A DNA stretch of 5,735 nucleotides from Comamonadaceae bacterium. GTDB taxonomy: Bacteria > Pseudomonadota > Gammaproteobacteria > Burkholderiales > Burkholderiaceae. The notes under the pieces are model-generated. The model saw nothing but the letters and a program-made list of their open reading frames with translations. It ran no database searches and was not told the origin of the DNA. Position numbers and translations under genes: made by a program. Location of the stretch: contig CANGSD010000098.1 of NCBI GenBank assembly GCA_947455875.1, positions 1 to 5,735 of the forward strand. The letters are read 5' to 3'. The first letter of the stretch is position 1, and every line of letters begins with the position of its first letter. Below are positions 1 to 5,735 of the stretch, piece after piece.

Positions 1-1072
1 CATCCAGGCGGACCACGACCTCGTCGGCCGCCAGCGCGGTCTGGCGATAGCCGGTGTAGAAGTCCTCCAGCGCCAGGCTGCGCGCGCCGCGCGCACTGGC
101 CAGCACGATGCGCGTGTCCAGCGCGATCAGCAGCGGCATCGAGTCGCCGATCGGGGATCCGTTGGCCACGTTGCCGCCCAGGGTGCCCGAGTTGCGCACG
201 GGCAAGCCGGCAAAGCGTTCGGCGAAGGTGGCCAGGCTCGGGCGTTGGGCCACCAGGGCGGCGTAGGCGTCGGCCAGGGGAACGGCGGCACCGATCGACA
301 GGTGGCCCTGCGCGGTCTCGATCTGACGCAGCTCGCGCACCCGGGTCACGTCCAGCACCTGCGGCAAGCGCCGGTGCTGCTTGGTCACCCACAGCCCCAC
401 ATCGGTGCATCCGGCCACCACCTGCGCGCCCGGATGGTGGCGGCGCAGGGCCAGCAGCTCGGGCAGGGTGGTGGGCATCTGGTAGCCCGAGGCCGAAATC
501 GAGGGCGCCTGCGCACGCAGGGCCGCCAGCTTGGCAACCAGGTCGGCCTCGTCGATGGGGCTTGCCGGCAGGTGGGCCATGCGCTGGGCCGCCTCCAGGA
601 TGGGCCGGTAGCCGGTGCACCGGCACAAATTGCCAGAGAGGTCCGCCTGCGCCACTTCACGAGTGATCTCACGCCCGGCGCGCACATGGGTCTGGTACAT
701 CCCGAACAGGCTCATGACGAAGCCTGGCGTACAAAAACCACATTGGGAGCCATGGCATTGCACCATCGCCTCCTGGGCCGGGTGCAGGGTGCCGTCAGGC
801 TCGGACAGGTCTTCGACCGTCCACAGGGCCAGGCCGTCCACCGAGTGGGCCAGCCGGATGCAGCTGTTGATGGCGCGATAGCGCAGGCCGGCGCCTTCGG
901 GTTCGGCGATCACCACCGTGCAGGCGCCGCAATCGCCCTCGCCGCAGCCTTCCTTGGTGCCGCAGGCGCCGAGGTCCTCGCGCAGGACCTCTAAAAGGGT
1001 TCGATCGGGTGGTACATTGCCGAGCGTTGTCAACTCGCCTCGGCGGATGAAGCGGATCGTTTGGGTCTCCAT
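1..1072 (-). CDS. xdhA: Xanthine dehydrogenase small subunit (2Fe-2S and FAD domains), 3' part outside window
   Basis: This is the electron-transfer subunit of a cytoplasmic molybdenum xanthine dehydrogenase, which oxidises hypoxanthine and xanthine to urate; a separate large subunit (XdhB) would carry the molybdopterin site. Reading the minus strand from the ATG at 1072 gives 357 uninterrupted codons to the window edge. A ferredoxin-like domain has C43, C48, C51 and C71 as ligands of the first 2Fe-2S cluster (KEGCGEGDCGAC). A helical 2Fe-2S domain has C111, C114, C150 and C152 (QCGFCTPG and NLCRCTGYRP). The FAD-binding domain begins near residue 195, with VAGCTDVGLWVTK (218-230) and RNSGTLGGNVANGSPIGDS (293-311) as flavin-contact motifs. 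Family members are usually around 480-500 residues, so the end of the FAD domain and the C-terminal flavoprotein domain are missing only because of the window edge. No clear Shine-Dalgarno precedes the start, which was chosen from the family-like N-terminus (IRFIRRGEL). It diverges from the LysR gene. xdhB and xdhC would be expected further left, outside the window. Confidence 0.95.
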   Translation of the reverse strand, partial: METQTIRFIRRGELTTLGNVPPDRTLLEVLREDLGACGTKEGCGEGDCGACTVVIAEPEGAGLRYRAINSCIRLAHSVDGLALWTVEDLSEPDGTLHPAQEAMVQCHGSQCGFCTPGFVMSLFGMYQTHVRAGREITREVAQADLSGNLCRCTGYRPILEAAQRMAHLPASPIDEADLVAKLAALRAQAPSISASGYQMPTTLPELLALRRHHPGAQVVAGCTDVGLWVTKQHRRLPQVLDVTRVRELRQIETAQGHLSIGAAVPLADAYAALVAQRPSLATFAERFAGLPVRNSGTLGGNVANGSPIGDSMPLLIALDTRIVLASARGARSLALEDFYTGYRQTALAADEVVVRLD

Positions 1073-1091
1073 GGATCCAAGTATGGCCGGA

Positions 1092-1106
1092 TTCCTGCTA
1101 AGCGAA
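1092..1106. promoter_or_regulatory. Candidate LysR-type binding site (TTC-N9-GAA, fits T-N11-A)
   Basis: The 15-mer TTCCTGCTAAGCGAA has TTC and GAA arms around nine bases, with T1093 and A1105 separated by 11 bases as in the T-N11-A consensus of LysR-family operators. Inside it, GCT-A-AGC (1097-1103) forms a second perfect small palindrome centred one base away. It lies 19 bp upstream of the xdhA start and about 75 bp upstream of the regulator start. The consensus is loose and would occur often by chance; location in the divergent region is the main support. Confidence 0.35.
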
Positions 1107-1111
1107 ATGGG

Positions 1112-1127
1112 GCAAGCCCGGGGCTGC
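1112..1127. repeat. Short G/C-rich inverted repeat in the divergent region
   Basis: AGCCC-G-GGGCT (1115-1125) is a perfect palindrome around a single central base. With a mismatch it extends to GCA and TGC ends (1112-1127). It could be a second operator half or simply a product of high G+C content. It does not fit T-N11-A and has no following T-run, so it is not a terminator. Confidence 0.3.
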
Positions 1128-1180
1128 GTCCGCGTGCTTCAAGCGGCGGCGCCCCTGCAGCCCAAACCGAACCTCACCGC

Positions 1181-2119
1181 ATGATCAACCCCTCGCTATT
1201 TGACAAGTTGGATTTCAACTTGATCAAGGTCTTGCACACCGTGCTGACCGAGCGCAGCGTCTCGCGCGCGGCCGAGCGCCTGGGCATGCACCAGCCCGCG
1301 GTGTCGGCGGCCCTGCGGCGCCTGCGCGAGATCGCGGGTGACCCCTTGCTGGTGCGCTCGGGCGCCAGCATGGTGCCCACAGACGCCGGCCTGCGCATGA
1401 TCGACCCCAGCGCCGAGATCCTGCGCGCCGCGCAAGCCCTGTTCGCCGACGCCCGGGGCTTCGACCCCGCCCAAGAACGTCACACCTTCCGCCTGATCGC
1501 CAGCGACTACCTGGGCCCCCAGCTGCTGCCGGATCTGGTGGCCCGGATCAAGGCGCTGGCGCCGCATTGCCCGATCGAGGTGCATCCCCTGGTCGACCGC
1601 GAGACGAGCTACCGCCAACTTGCGCAGGGCGAGATCGATGTTCTTCTGATCAACTGGTTCGATCCGGTCGACAAGCTCCATGGCACCTCCTTGTTTGATG
1701 ACGAGGTGGTCTGCCTGGTGGCCAAAGACCACCCCGCTGTCAAACAGGGATGGACGGTCGAATCTTGGCTGGCTGCCGAACATGTGGTGTCGCAGCCTGC
1801 GTCCTCGCAGAGGCTTGGCGCGGTCGACAGCCACCTGGAGCGCTTGGGCCTGGTTCGCAATAGCAGCATCCACTGTCCGTACTTCGGACTGCTGCCGCAG
1901 ATGGTGGCCAAGACCCACCTGGTGGTGACCGCAGGCCGCCGCTGCTTTACGCGTTTCGTCGACCGGCTGCCGCTCACCATCTTGCCGTGCCCGGTCCAGT
2001 TCCCGCGTATCGATTTCTACCAAGTCTGGCACGAGCGCACGCACGAATCGGCGGCGGGCCGCTGGCTGCGTCAACAGATCTACGAGGCGTCGGCGCCTCT
2101 GCGCACCCCCTTGCCATGA
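1181..2119 (+). CDS. LysR-family transcriptional regulator, NodD/NahR-like subgroup
   Basis: A 312-residue DNA-binding regulator, the usual size for the family, that probably controls the divergent xdhA unit and the transporter genes it is fused to. The N-terminal winged helix-turn-helix covers about residues 10-68: DFNLIKVLHTVLTERSVSRA leads into the recognition helix region MHQPAVSAALRRLRE (36-50) and then DPLLVRSG. This wording is typical of the NodD/NahR/LinR subgroup. From about residue 100 (RHTFRLIASDYLGPQLLP) the rest matches a periplasmic-binding-protein-like effector domain. The ATG at 1181 was chosen because the domain begins about ten residues later; an upstream TTG at 1061 would add 40 unrelated residues and overlap xdhA. 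No clear Shine-Dalgarno is visible. Its TGA overlaps the next start (ATGA at 2116-2119), so it is probably cotranscribed with the transporter. The effector is unknown; a purine or purine breakdown product is an inference from context. Confidence 0.93.
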   Translation: MINPSLFDKLDFNLIKVLHTVLTERSVSRAAERLGMHQPAVSAALRRLREIAGDPLLVRSGASMVPTDAGLRMIDPSAEILRAAQALFADARGFDPAQERHTFRLIASDYLGPQLLPDLVARIKALAPHCPIEVHPLVDRETSYRQLAQGEIDVLLINWFDPVDKLHGTSLFDDEVVCLVAKDHPAVKQGWTVESWLAAEHVVSQPASSQRLGAVDSHLERLGLVRNSSIHCPYFGLLPQMVAKTHLVVTAGRRCFTRFVDRLPLTILPCPVQFPRIDFYQVWHERTHESAAGRWLRQQIYEASAPLRTPLP

Positions 2120-3630
2120 CCTCCGCACGCCTGCAGCTGACCGACATCTCCAAGCGCTATCCCGCGGTCTTGGCCAATGACCGGGTGGCCCTGACCGTGC
2201 AAGCCGGGCAGATCCATGCCGTCCTGGGCGAGAACGGCGCGGGCAAGTCCACGCTGATGAAGATCATCTATGGCAGCGTCAAGCCTGACCAAGGTCAGGT
2301 GCTGTGGAATGGCCAGCCTGTGACCGTGCGCAACCCGCAGGAGGCGCGCGCCCTGGGCATCAGCATGGTGTTCCAGCATTTCAGCTTGTTTGACACCCTC
2401 ACCGTCGCCGAGAACGTGTGGCTCGGGCTGGATCGACACCTGTCGCTGGCCGAGGTCACCCAGCGCATCGATGCCAAGGCCCAGGCCTATGGGCTGGACA
2501 TCGACCCTTCGCGCCCGGTCCACACCTTGTCGGTGGGCGAGATGCAGCGGGTGGAAATCATCCGCGCCCTCCTGACCGATCCCCAGCTCCTGATCCTGGA
2601 CGAACCCACCTCGGTGCTGACCCCGCAGGCGGTCGAAAAACTCTTTGCGGTGCTGCGCACGCTGGCCGACCAGGGCTGCAGCATCCTGTACATCAGCCAT
2701 AAGCTGCACGAGATCCGCGCCCTGTGCACTGCCTGCACCGTGCTGCGTGCAGGGCGCGTCACCGGCACCTGCGATCCGCGCGAGCAAAGCAACGCCTCCC
2801 TCAGTCGCCTGATGATCGGCGCCGAGCCGCCGCAGCTGCAACATCGCGAGGCCGTCCTGGGCGCTACCGTGCTGCGTGTGCAAGACCTCACCCTGCGACG
2901 CGAATCGCCCTTTGGGGTCGACCTCGAAGACCTGAGCCTCGAGGTGCGCGCCGGCGAGGTGGTGGGCATCGCCGGCGTGTCCGGCAACGGTCAGCGTGAG
3001 TTGCTGTACGCCCTCTCGGGCGAGGACACGCGGGCCGACCCCGCCATGGTGCAAGTCGGTGGCCAGGCCGTCGGGCATCTCGACCCGGGTCATCGGCGCG
3101 CGCTGGGCTTGCACTTCGTCCCCGAGGAGCGCCTCGGTCGGGGTGCCGTGCCCGCGCTGGGCCTGGCCCACAACCTGATGCTCACGCGCCGCGAGGCGGT
3201 GGGCCGTGGCGGCTGGATCCGCATGGGCGCGCTGCGCCAGCAGGCCCGCGACATCATCGAACGCTTCAACGTGCGCGCCGGCGGCCCCGATGCGCCCGCC
3301 CGCTCGCTCTCGGGCGGCAATCTGCAAAAGTTCATCGTCGGTCGCGAGATCGATGCCCGACCCCGACTGCTGGTGATCTCGCAGCCCACCTGGGGAGTCG
3401 ACGTTGGCGCCGCCGCCCAGATTCGCGCCGAGATCCTGGCCCTGCGTGACGCCGGTTGCGCGGTGCTGGTGGTCAGCGAGGAATTGGACGAGTTGTTCGA
3501 ATTGAGCGATCGCTTGCATGTCATCGCCAAGGGCCGGCTGTCGCCCTCGCTGGCGCGCGCCCAGGCCTCGATCGAACGCATCGGTGAGTGGATGAGTGGT
3601 CTCTGGGAGGATGCCCGTGCTGCGGCTTGA
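2116..3630 (+). CDS. BMP-type nucleoside/purine ABC importer, double-domain ATPase (NupO/YufO-like)
   Basis: A 504-residue cytoplasmic ATPase with two fused nucleotide-binding domains that should power the two permeases downstream. Domain 1 is complete: Walker A GENGAGKST (38-46), Q-loop Q87, signature LSVGEMQRVEI (138-148), Walker B LLILDEPTS with D162 and E163, and switch histidine H195. Domain 2 is degenerate: the P-loop is replaced by GVSGNGQR (287-294), the signature is good (LSGGNLQKF, 398-406), and Walker B reads LLVISQPTWGVD with Q423 where the catalytic glutamate would be. Such an uneven pair is normal for sugar- and nucleoside-type ABC ATPases, so one competent ATP site is expected. 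ATG 2116 overlaps the regulator stop by 4 bp and lacks a visible Shine-Dalgarno, which suggests translational coupling. Sugar importers (RbsA/XylG type) share the layout; the wording SMVFQHFSLFDTLTVAENV, the permease types and the xanthine dehydrogenase neighbour favour nucleoside or purine uptake. Confidence 0.93.
   Translation: MTSARLQLTDISKRYPAVLANDRVALTVQAGQIHAVLGENGAGKSTLMKIIYGSVKPDQGQVLWNGQPVTVRNPQEARALGISMVFQHFSLFDTLTVAENVWLGLDRHLSLAEVTQRIDAKAQAYGLDIDPSRPVHTLSVGEMQRVEIIRALLTDPQLLILDEPTSVLTPQAVEKLFAVLRTLADQGCSILYISHKLHEIRALCTACTVLRAGRVTGTCDPREQSNASLSRLMIGAEPPQLQHREAVLGATVLRVQDLTLRRESPFGVDLEDLSLEVRAGEVVGIAGVSGNGQRELLYALSGEDTRADPAMVQVGGQAVGHLDPGHRRALGLHFVPEERLGRGAVPALGLAHNLMLTRREAVGRGGWIRMGALRQQARDIIERFNVRAGGPDAPARSLSGGNLQKFIVGREIDARPRLLVISQPTWGVDVGAAAQIRAEILALRDAGCAVLVVSEELDELFELSDRLHVIAKGRLSPSLARAQASIERIGEWMSGLWEDARAAA
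3605..3610 (+). promoter_or_regulatory. Shine-Dalgarno GGGAGG inside the end of the ATPase gene
   Basis: GGGAGG is the clearest ribosome-binding sequence among the plus-strand overlapping genes. It touches the ATG at 3611 with no gap, stands six bases before the GTG at 3617, and is 21 bases before the ATG at 3632. By spacing alone GTG 3617 would be the preferred start of the first permease. Confidence 0.5.
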
Positions 3631-4702
3631 AATGCGTCCCCAGGTCTCGCCGGTCTGGAGCATTGCCTCGCCCCTGCTGGCGTTGGCCATCACCGTCGTC
3701 CTGGGCGCGACCCTGTTCCTCGCCCTGGGCAAGGACCCGGTGCGGGGCCTGCAGATGTTCTTCTGGGAGCCGGTCAAGTCTGGCTACGCCCTGGGCGAGC
3801 TGATGGTCAAGGCCACGCCGCTGCTGCTGATCGCGCTGGGGCTGGCGGTGTGCTTTCGCTCCAATGTCTGGAACATCGGCGCCGAGGGGCAGTTCGTCTT
3901 GGGTGCGATCTGCGCCGGCGGTGTGGCGTTGATGGCGGACAAGGAGTCCACCCGCTGGATCGTCCTGGCCATCTTGGGGGCGGGTATGGCCGGCGGCATG
4001 GCCTGGGCCGCCATCACCGCATTCTTGCGGGATCGCTTCAACGCCAATGAGATTCTGGTGAGCCTCATGCTGGTGTATGTCGCCGTGCAGCTGCTGGTGT
4101 GGCTGGTGTTTGGCCCCTGGAAAGATCCGGGCGGCTACAACTTTCCGCAAACCAAAACCTTCGATGCCGTCACCCAGATCCCGCGGCTGATGACAGGCTC
4201 GCGCGTGAGCATCGGTCTGCTGATCGCCTTGGTGGGTGCGGCGATGCTGTGGCTCTATCTGTTTCGTACCCGTGCGGGCTTCGCGCAGCAGGTCGGCGGC
4301 CTCGCGCCCGCCGCGGCGCGCTACGCGGGCTTCTCCTCGCGCCGGGCCCTGTGGGTGGCGTTGCTGGTCTCGGGCGGTGCGGCGGGTCTGGCTGGCGCGC
4401 TGGAGGTGGCGGGTCCGGTGGGTCAGCTCACGCCTTATGTGCCGGTGGGCTATGGCTTTGCGGCCATCATCGTCGCCTTTGTCGGCCGCCTGCATCCGGT
4501 GGGCATGGTGTTCTCGGCGATTCTTATGAGCATGTTCTACATCGGCGGCGAGCTCGCGCAATCGCGCATGGGCCTGCCCAAGTCCATCACCGGCGTGTTC
4601 CAGGGGCTCCTTCTGTTCGCGCTCCTGGCCTGCGACACGCTGATGGTCTATCGGGTGCGCTGGCGCCAGGCCGGCGATGCCACGGGCAAGGCGGTGGCCT
4701 GA
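3611..4702 (+). CDS. ABC importer permease 1, BPD_transp_2 family (NupP-like)
   Basis: A 363-residue inner-membrane protein forming half of the translocation channel with the next gene's product. Hydrophobic segments start around residues 20-38, 68-82 and 94-108, with more near 117-137, 148-168, 200-217, 247-266, 281-291, 296-313 and 330-346, roughly eight to ten spans. Family-typical stretches are FRSNVWNIGAEGQF (82-95), NANEILVSLMLVYVA (144-158), RTRAGFAQQVGGLAPAAARYAG (219-240, the likely cytoplasmic coupling loop) and GYGFAAIIVAFVGRLHPVG (280-298). The start is uncertain: ATG 3611 is used here, but the GGGAGG at 3605-3610 fits GTG 3617 better, giving MLRLEMRPQ; ATG 3632 is also possible. 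All begin before the first membrane span. The gene overlaps the ATPase end by about 20 bp, so coupling is likely. Its substrate cannot be read from the sequence; purine base or nucleoside is inferred. Confidence 0.92.
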   Translation: MPVLRLEMRPQVSPVWSIASPLLALAITVVLGATLFLALGKDPVRGLQMFFWEPVKSGYALGELMVKATPLLLIALGLAVCFRSNVWNIGAEGQFVLGAICAGGVALMADKESTRWIVLAILGAGMAGGMAWAAITAFLRDRFNANEILVSLMLVYVAVQLLVWLVFGPWKDPGGYNFPQTKTFDAVTQIPRLMTGSRVSIGLLIALVGAAMLWLYLFRTRAGFAQQVGGLAPAAARYAGFSSRRALWVALLVSGGAAGLAGALEVAGPVGQLTPYVPVGYGFAAIIVAFVGRLHPVGMVFSAILMSMFYIGGELAQSRMGLPKSITGVFQGLLLFALLACDTLMVYRVRWRQAGDATGKAVA

Positions 4703-5622
4703 TGGAAGCCTACGCACTCCTTCTGGCATCCACCCTCAACGCGGGTACGGTTCTCGCGATTGCGGCGTTGGGCCTCTTGATTAGCGAAAAAGCGGGCATC
4801 GTCAACCTCGGGGCCGAGGGCATGATGCTGTGCGCCGCGCTGGCGGGCTTTGTGGCCGTGGTCCATACCGGCAGCGACCTGGCCGGCTTCGTGGCCGGCG
4901 CGGGGGCGGGCGCGCTGCTGGCGCTGGTGTTCGGCGCGCTGGTGATCTGGCTCAATACCAACCAGTACGCCACCGGCCTGGCCTTGAGCCTTTTTGGGGC
5001 AGGTTTCTCGGCCTTCGCGGGGATCCAGTACGTCCAGGAAAAGCTGCCCGAGCGCCCGCGCTTCTCGATCCCCTTCCTGGGTGATCTGCCCTGGGTGGGA
5101 CCGGCCTTTTTTCAGCACCACCCGCTGGTCTACCTCACCATCGCCTTCGCTGCGGGCCTGATCGGGTTCCTGTATCGCTCGCGCACCGGTCTGGTGCTTC
5201 GCTGTGTGGGCGAGTCGCCCGAGTCGGCGCATGCCCTGGGTTACCCGGTGCGCCGCATCCGCCTGGCGGCGGTGGTGGCGGGCGGGGCCCTGTGCGGCCT
5301 GGCGGGCGCCTATCTGTCGGTGAGCTACACCCCACTGTGGGTGGAGGGCATGGTGGCCGGCAAGGGCTGGATCGCCCTGGCGCTCACCACCTTCGCCACC
5401 TGGCGGCCGGCCCGGGTGCTGCTGGGGGCTTACCTGTTTGGCGGTGTGACCATGCTGCAGTTTCACCTGCAGGCCTCGGGCGTCGAGGTGGCCAGCGAGT
5501 TCCTGAACATGCTGCCCTATCTGGCGACGGTCCTCGTGCTGGTTCTGATTTCCCGCAATCCGGCCTGGATCCGCCTGAACATGCCCGCGTCGCTAGGTAA
5601 GCCTTTTTATCCCGGCTCATAA
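4702..5622 (+). CDS. ABC importer permease 2, BPD_transp_2 family (NupQ-like)
   Basis: A 306-residue inner-membrane permease expected to pair with permease 1. It is almost entirely hydrophobic, with predicted spans from residue 5 onward. It carries the family motif ISEKAGIVNLGAEGMM (27-42), the counterpart of NIGAEGQ in permease 1, showing that the two are distant paralogues. A coupling loop RSRTGLVLRCVGESPESAHALGYP (159-182) is followed by a glycine/alanine-rich span and SYTPLWVEGMVAGKGWIALAL. The start ATG shares one base with the TGA of permease 1 (TGATG at 4700-4704), which indicates tight translational coupling; only weak purine-rich sequence lies upstream. The TAA at 5620-5622 ends the overlapped gene group. 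The length is normal for the NupQ-like member, which is typically shorter than its partner. No frameshift or damage is seen. Confidence 0.93.
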   Translation: MEAYALLLASTLNAGTVLAIAALGLLISEKAGIVNLGAEGMMLCAALAGFVAVVHTGSDLAGFVAGAGAGALLALVFGALVIWLNTNQYATGLALSLFGAGFSAFAGIQYVQEKLPERPRFSIPFLGDLPWVGPAFFQHHPLVYLTIAFAAGLIGFLYRSRTGLVLRCVGESPESAHALGYPVRRIRLAAVVAGGALCGLAGAYLSVSYTPLWVEGMVAGKGWIALALTTFATWRPARVLLGAYLFGGVTMLQFHLQASGVEVASEFLNMLPYLATVLVLVLISRNPAWIRLNMPASLGKPFYPGS

Positions 5623-5623
5623 T
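5618..5623 (+). promoter_or_regulatory. Weak candidate -10 box (CATAAT) before the last gene
   Basis: CATAAT matches the TATAAT consensus at five of six positions and lies in a small A/T-rich patch overlapping the stop codon of permease 2, about 40 bp upstream of the last start codon. No -35 hexamer is visible at 16-18 bp spacing. An internal promoter would make sense for a binding protein, which is needed in excess over its membrane partners, but the sequence support is thin. Confidence 0.2.
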
Positions 5624-5635
5624 TCATTTTTTCCA

Positions 5636-5645
5636 CCCCCCCCCC
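5636..5645 (+). repeat. Homopolymer run of ten C in the spacer before the last gene
   Basis: Ten consecutive C follow a T6 run (5627-5632) and CCA within the 41-bp gap between permease 2 and the last gene. It ends eight bases before the ribosome-binding site at 5654. The run stands out in a region otherwise packed with coding sequence. Its length may vary by polymerase slippage or be misread in sequencing. Confidence 0.9.
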
Positions 5646-5653
5646 TTGCAACC

Positions 5654-5659
5654 AGAGGA
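5654..5659 (+). promoter_or_regulatory. Shine-Dalgarno AGAGGA of the last gene
   Basis: AGAGGA lies four bases upstream of ATG 5664. Unlike the coupled ATPase and permease 2 starts, which lack a strong site, this gene has its own ribosome-binding site, which fits independent and probably stronger translation. It also fixes the start codon choice. Confidence 0.75.
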
Positions 5660-5663
5660 ACTC

Positions 5664-5735
5664 ATGACCGACCTGAAGAAACGCTCGATGCTGAAAGTGG
5701 CGGCCTTGTCCGCAGTGGCCGTTGCCGCCCTCGGG
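5664..5735 (+). CDS. Probable BMP-family periplasmic substrate-binding protein, N-terminal leader only
   Basis: Only 24 codons are present and the gene runs off the right edge. The peptide MTDLKKRSMLKVAALSAVAV continues with hydrophobic residues. It shows a positively charged n-region (KKR, then K11) followed by an alanine/valine-rich core, as in an export signal. KRSMLK resembles a twin-arginine signal (consensus RRxFLK) with lysine in the first arginine place. No cleavage site or lipobox cysteine is reached. The identity comes mainly from position: BMP (basic membrane protein) binding proteins normally accompany this ATPase and permease pair, and none has appeared earlier in the plus-strand unit. 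It would capture the purine or nucleoside in the periplasm and deliver it to the permeases. An exported enzyme or another secreted protein cannot be excluded from this fragment. Confidence 0.7.
   Translation, partial: MTDLKKRSMLKVAALSAVAVAALG

Larger units (their letters stand above)
1073..1180. promoter_or_regulatory. Divergent promoter region between xdhA and the LysR-type regulator gene
   Basis: This 108-bp non-coding stretch separates two start codons pointing away from each other, so it must carry the promoters of both units or be shared by them. A LysR-family gene transcribed away from its target with a common operator is the classic arrangement for this family. I could not find convincing -35/-10 pairs on either strand. 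Two short inverted-repeat motifs lie near its middle and are listed separately. Neither flanking start has a good Shine-Dalgarno sequence. The regulatory role is inferred from gene arrangement. Confidence 0.7.

Noticed and set aside
222..222. Cysteine 222 of XdhA (nucleotides 407-409) in the flavin motif VAGCTD, where a glycine is common
   Set aside because: This position varies among bacterial small subunits (small residues such as G, A or S), so a cysteine is not evidence of lost function.
245..994. A 249-codon open frame on the plus strand
   Set aside because: It is antisense to xdhA, whose cysteine motifs and flavin motifs are unmistakable on the minus strand; the plus-strand translation looks like shadow sequence.
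1061..1180. TTG-initiated 40-residue N-terminal extension of the LysR protein
   Set aside because: The extension has no family resemblance, overlaps the start of xdhA and uses a rare start, while ATG 1181 places the helix-turn-helix at the usual distance from the N-terminus.
2080..3777. A 565-codon open frame on the minus strand opposite the ATPase gene, and a 402-codon one at 3521-4729
   Set aside because: Both lie opposite clear ABC transporter genes, have low-complexity translations rich in H, Q, R, G and A, and show no recognisable domain. Such frames are expected by chance in G+C-rich DNA with biased third positions.
4099..4701. Upstream extension of permease 2 within the permease 1 gene
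   Set aside because: The frame happens to be open, but the translation is not membrane-like or family-like until ATG 4702, and it overlaps the well-supported permease 1.
5600..5635. Possible terminator after permease 2 because of the T-runs at 5607 and 5627
   Set aside because: No stable stem precedes either T-run, and the next gene belongs functionally to the same transporter, so read-through is expected.

Overview
The window looks like chromosomal DNA of a high-G+C proteobacterium. The strong G/C bias at third codon positions, the protein sequences and the gene order (xanthine dehydrogenase genes next to a BMP-type ABC importer) best fit the Burkholderiales (beta-proteobacteria). That placement is inference, because there is no rRNA or other marker gene in the window.

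Layout. Positions 1-1072 (minus strand) hold the N-terminal 357 residues of the iron-sulfur/FAD small subunit of xanthine dehydrogenase (xdhA), which runs off the left edge. A 108-bp divergent promoter region (1073-1180) follows; it contains two short inverted-repeat motifs, one of which fits the T-N11-A pattern of LysR-type regulator sites. From 1181 to the right edge everything is on the plus strand: a LysR-family regulator (1181-2119), a double-domain ABC ATPase (2116-3630), two BPD_transp_2 permeases (3611-4702 and 4702-5622), a 41-bp spacer with a run of ten C, and the first 24 codons of a secreted protein (5664-5735). By position and signal sequence, that last gene is most likely the BMP-family substrate-binding protein of the transporter.

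How it works together. The regulator, ATPase and permeases are joined by 4-bp, about 20-bp and 1-bp overlaps, so they almost certainly form one transcription unit with translational coupling. The transporter belongs to the BMP/NupNOPQ-like group of nucleoside importers. With xanthine dehydrogenase diverging from the same promoter region, the simplest reading is a purine salvage or catabolism locus: the importer brings in a purine base or nucleoside, the dehydrogenase oxidises hypoxanthine and xanthine to urate, and the LysR protein controls both sides in response to a purine-pathway molecule. The exact substrate and inducer cannot be read from the sequence.

I see no insertion sequence, CRISPR array, tRNA, rRNA or convincing terminator. 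The gene families are all known. The points of most interest are the fusion of the regulator gene to the transporter operon, the C10 tract ahead of the last gene, the candidate operator and the Tat-like leader.
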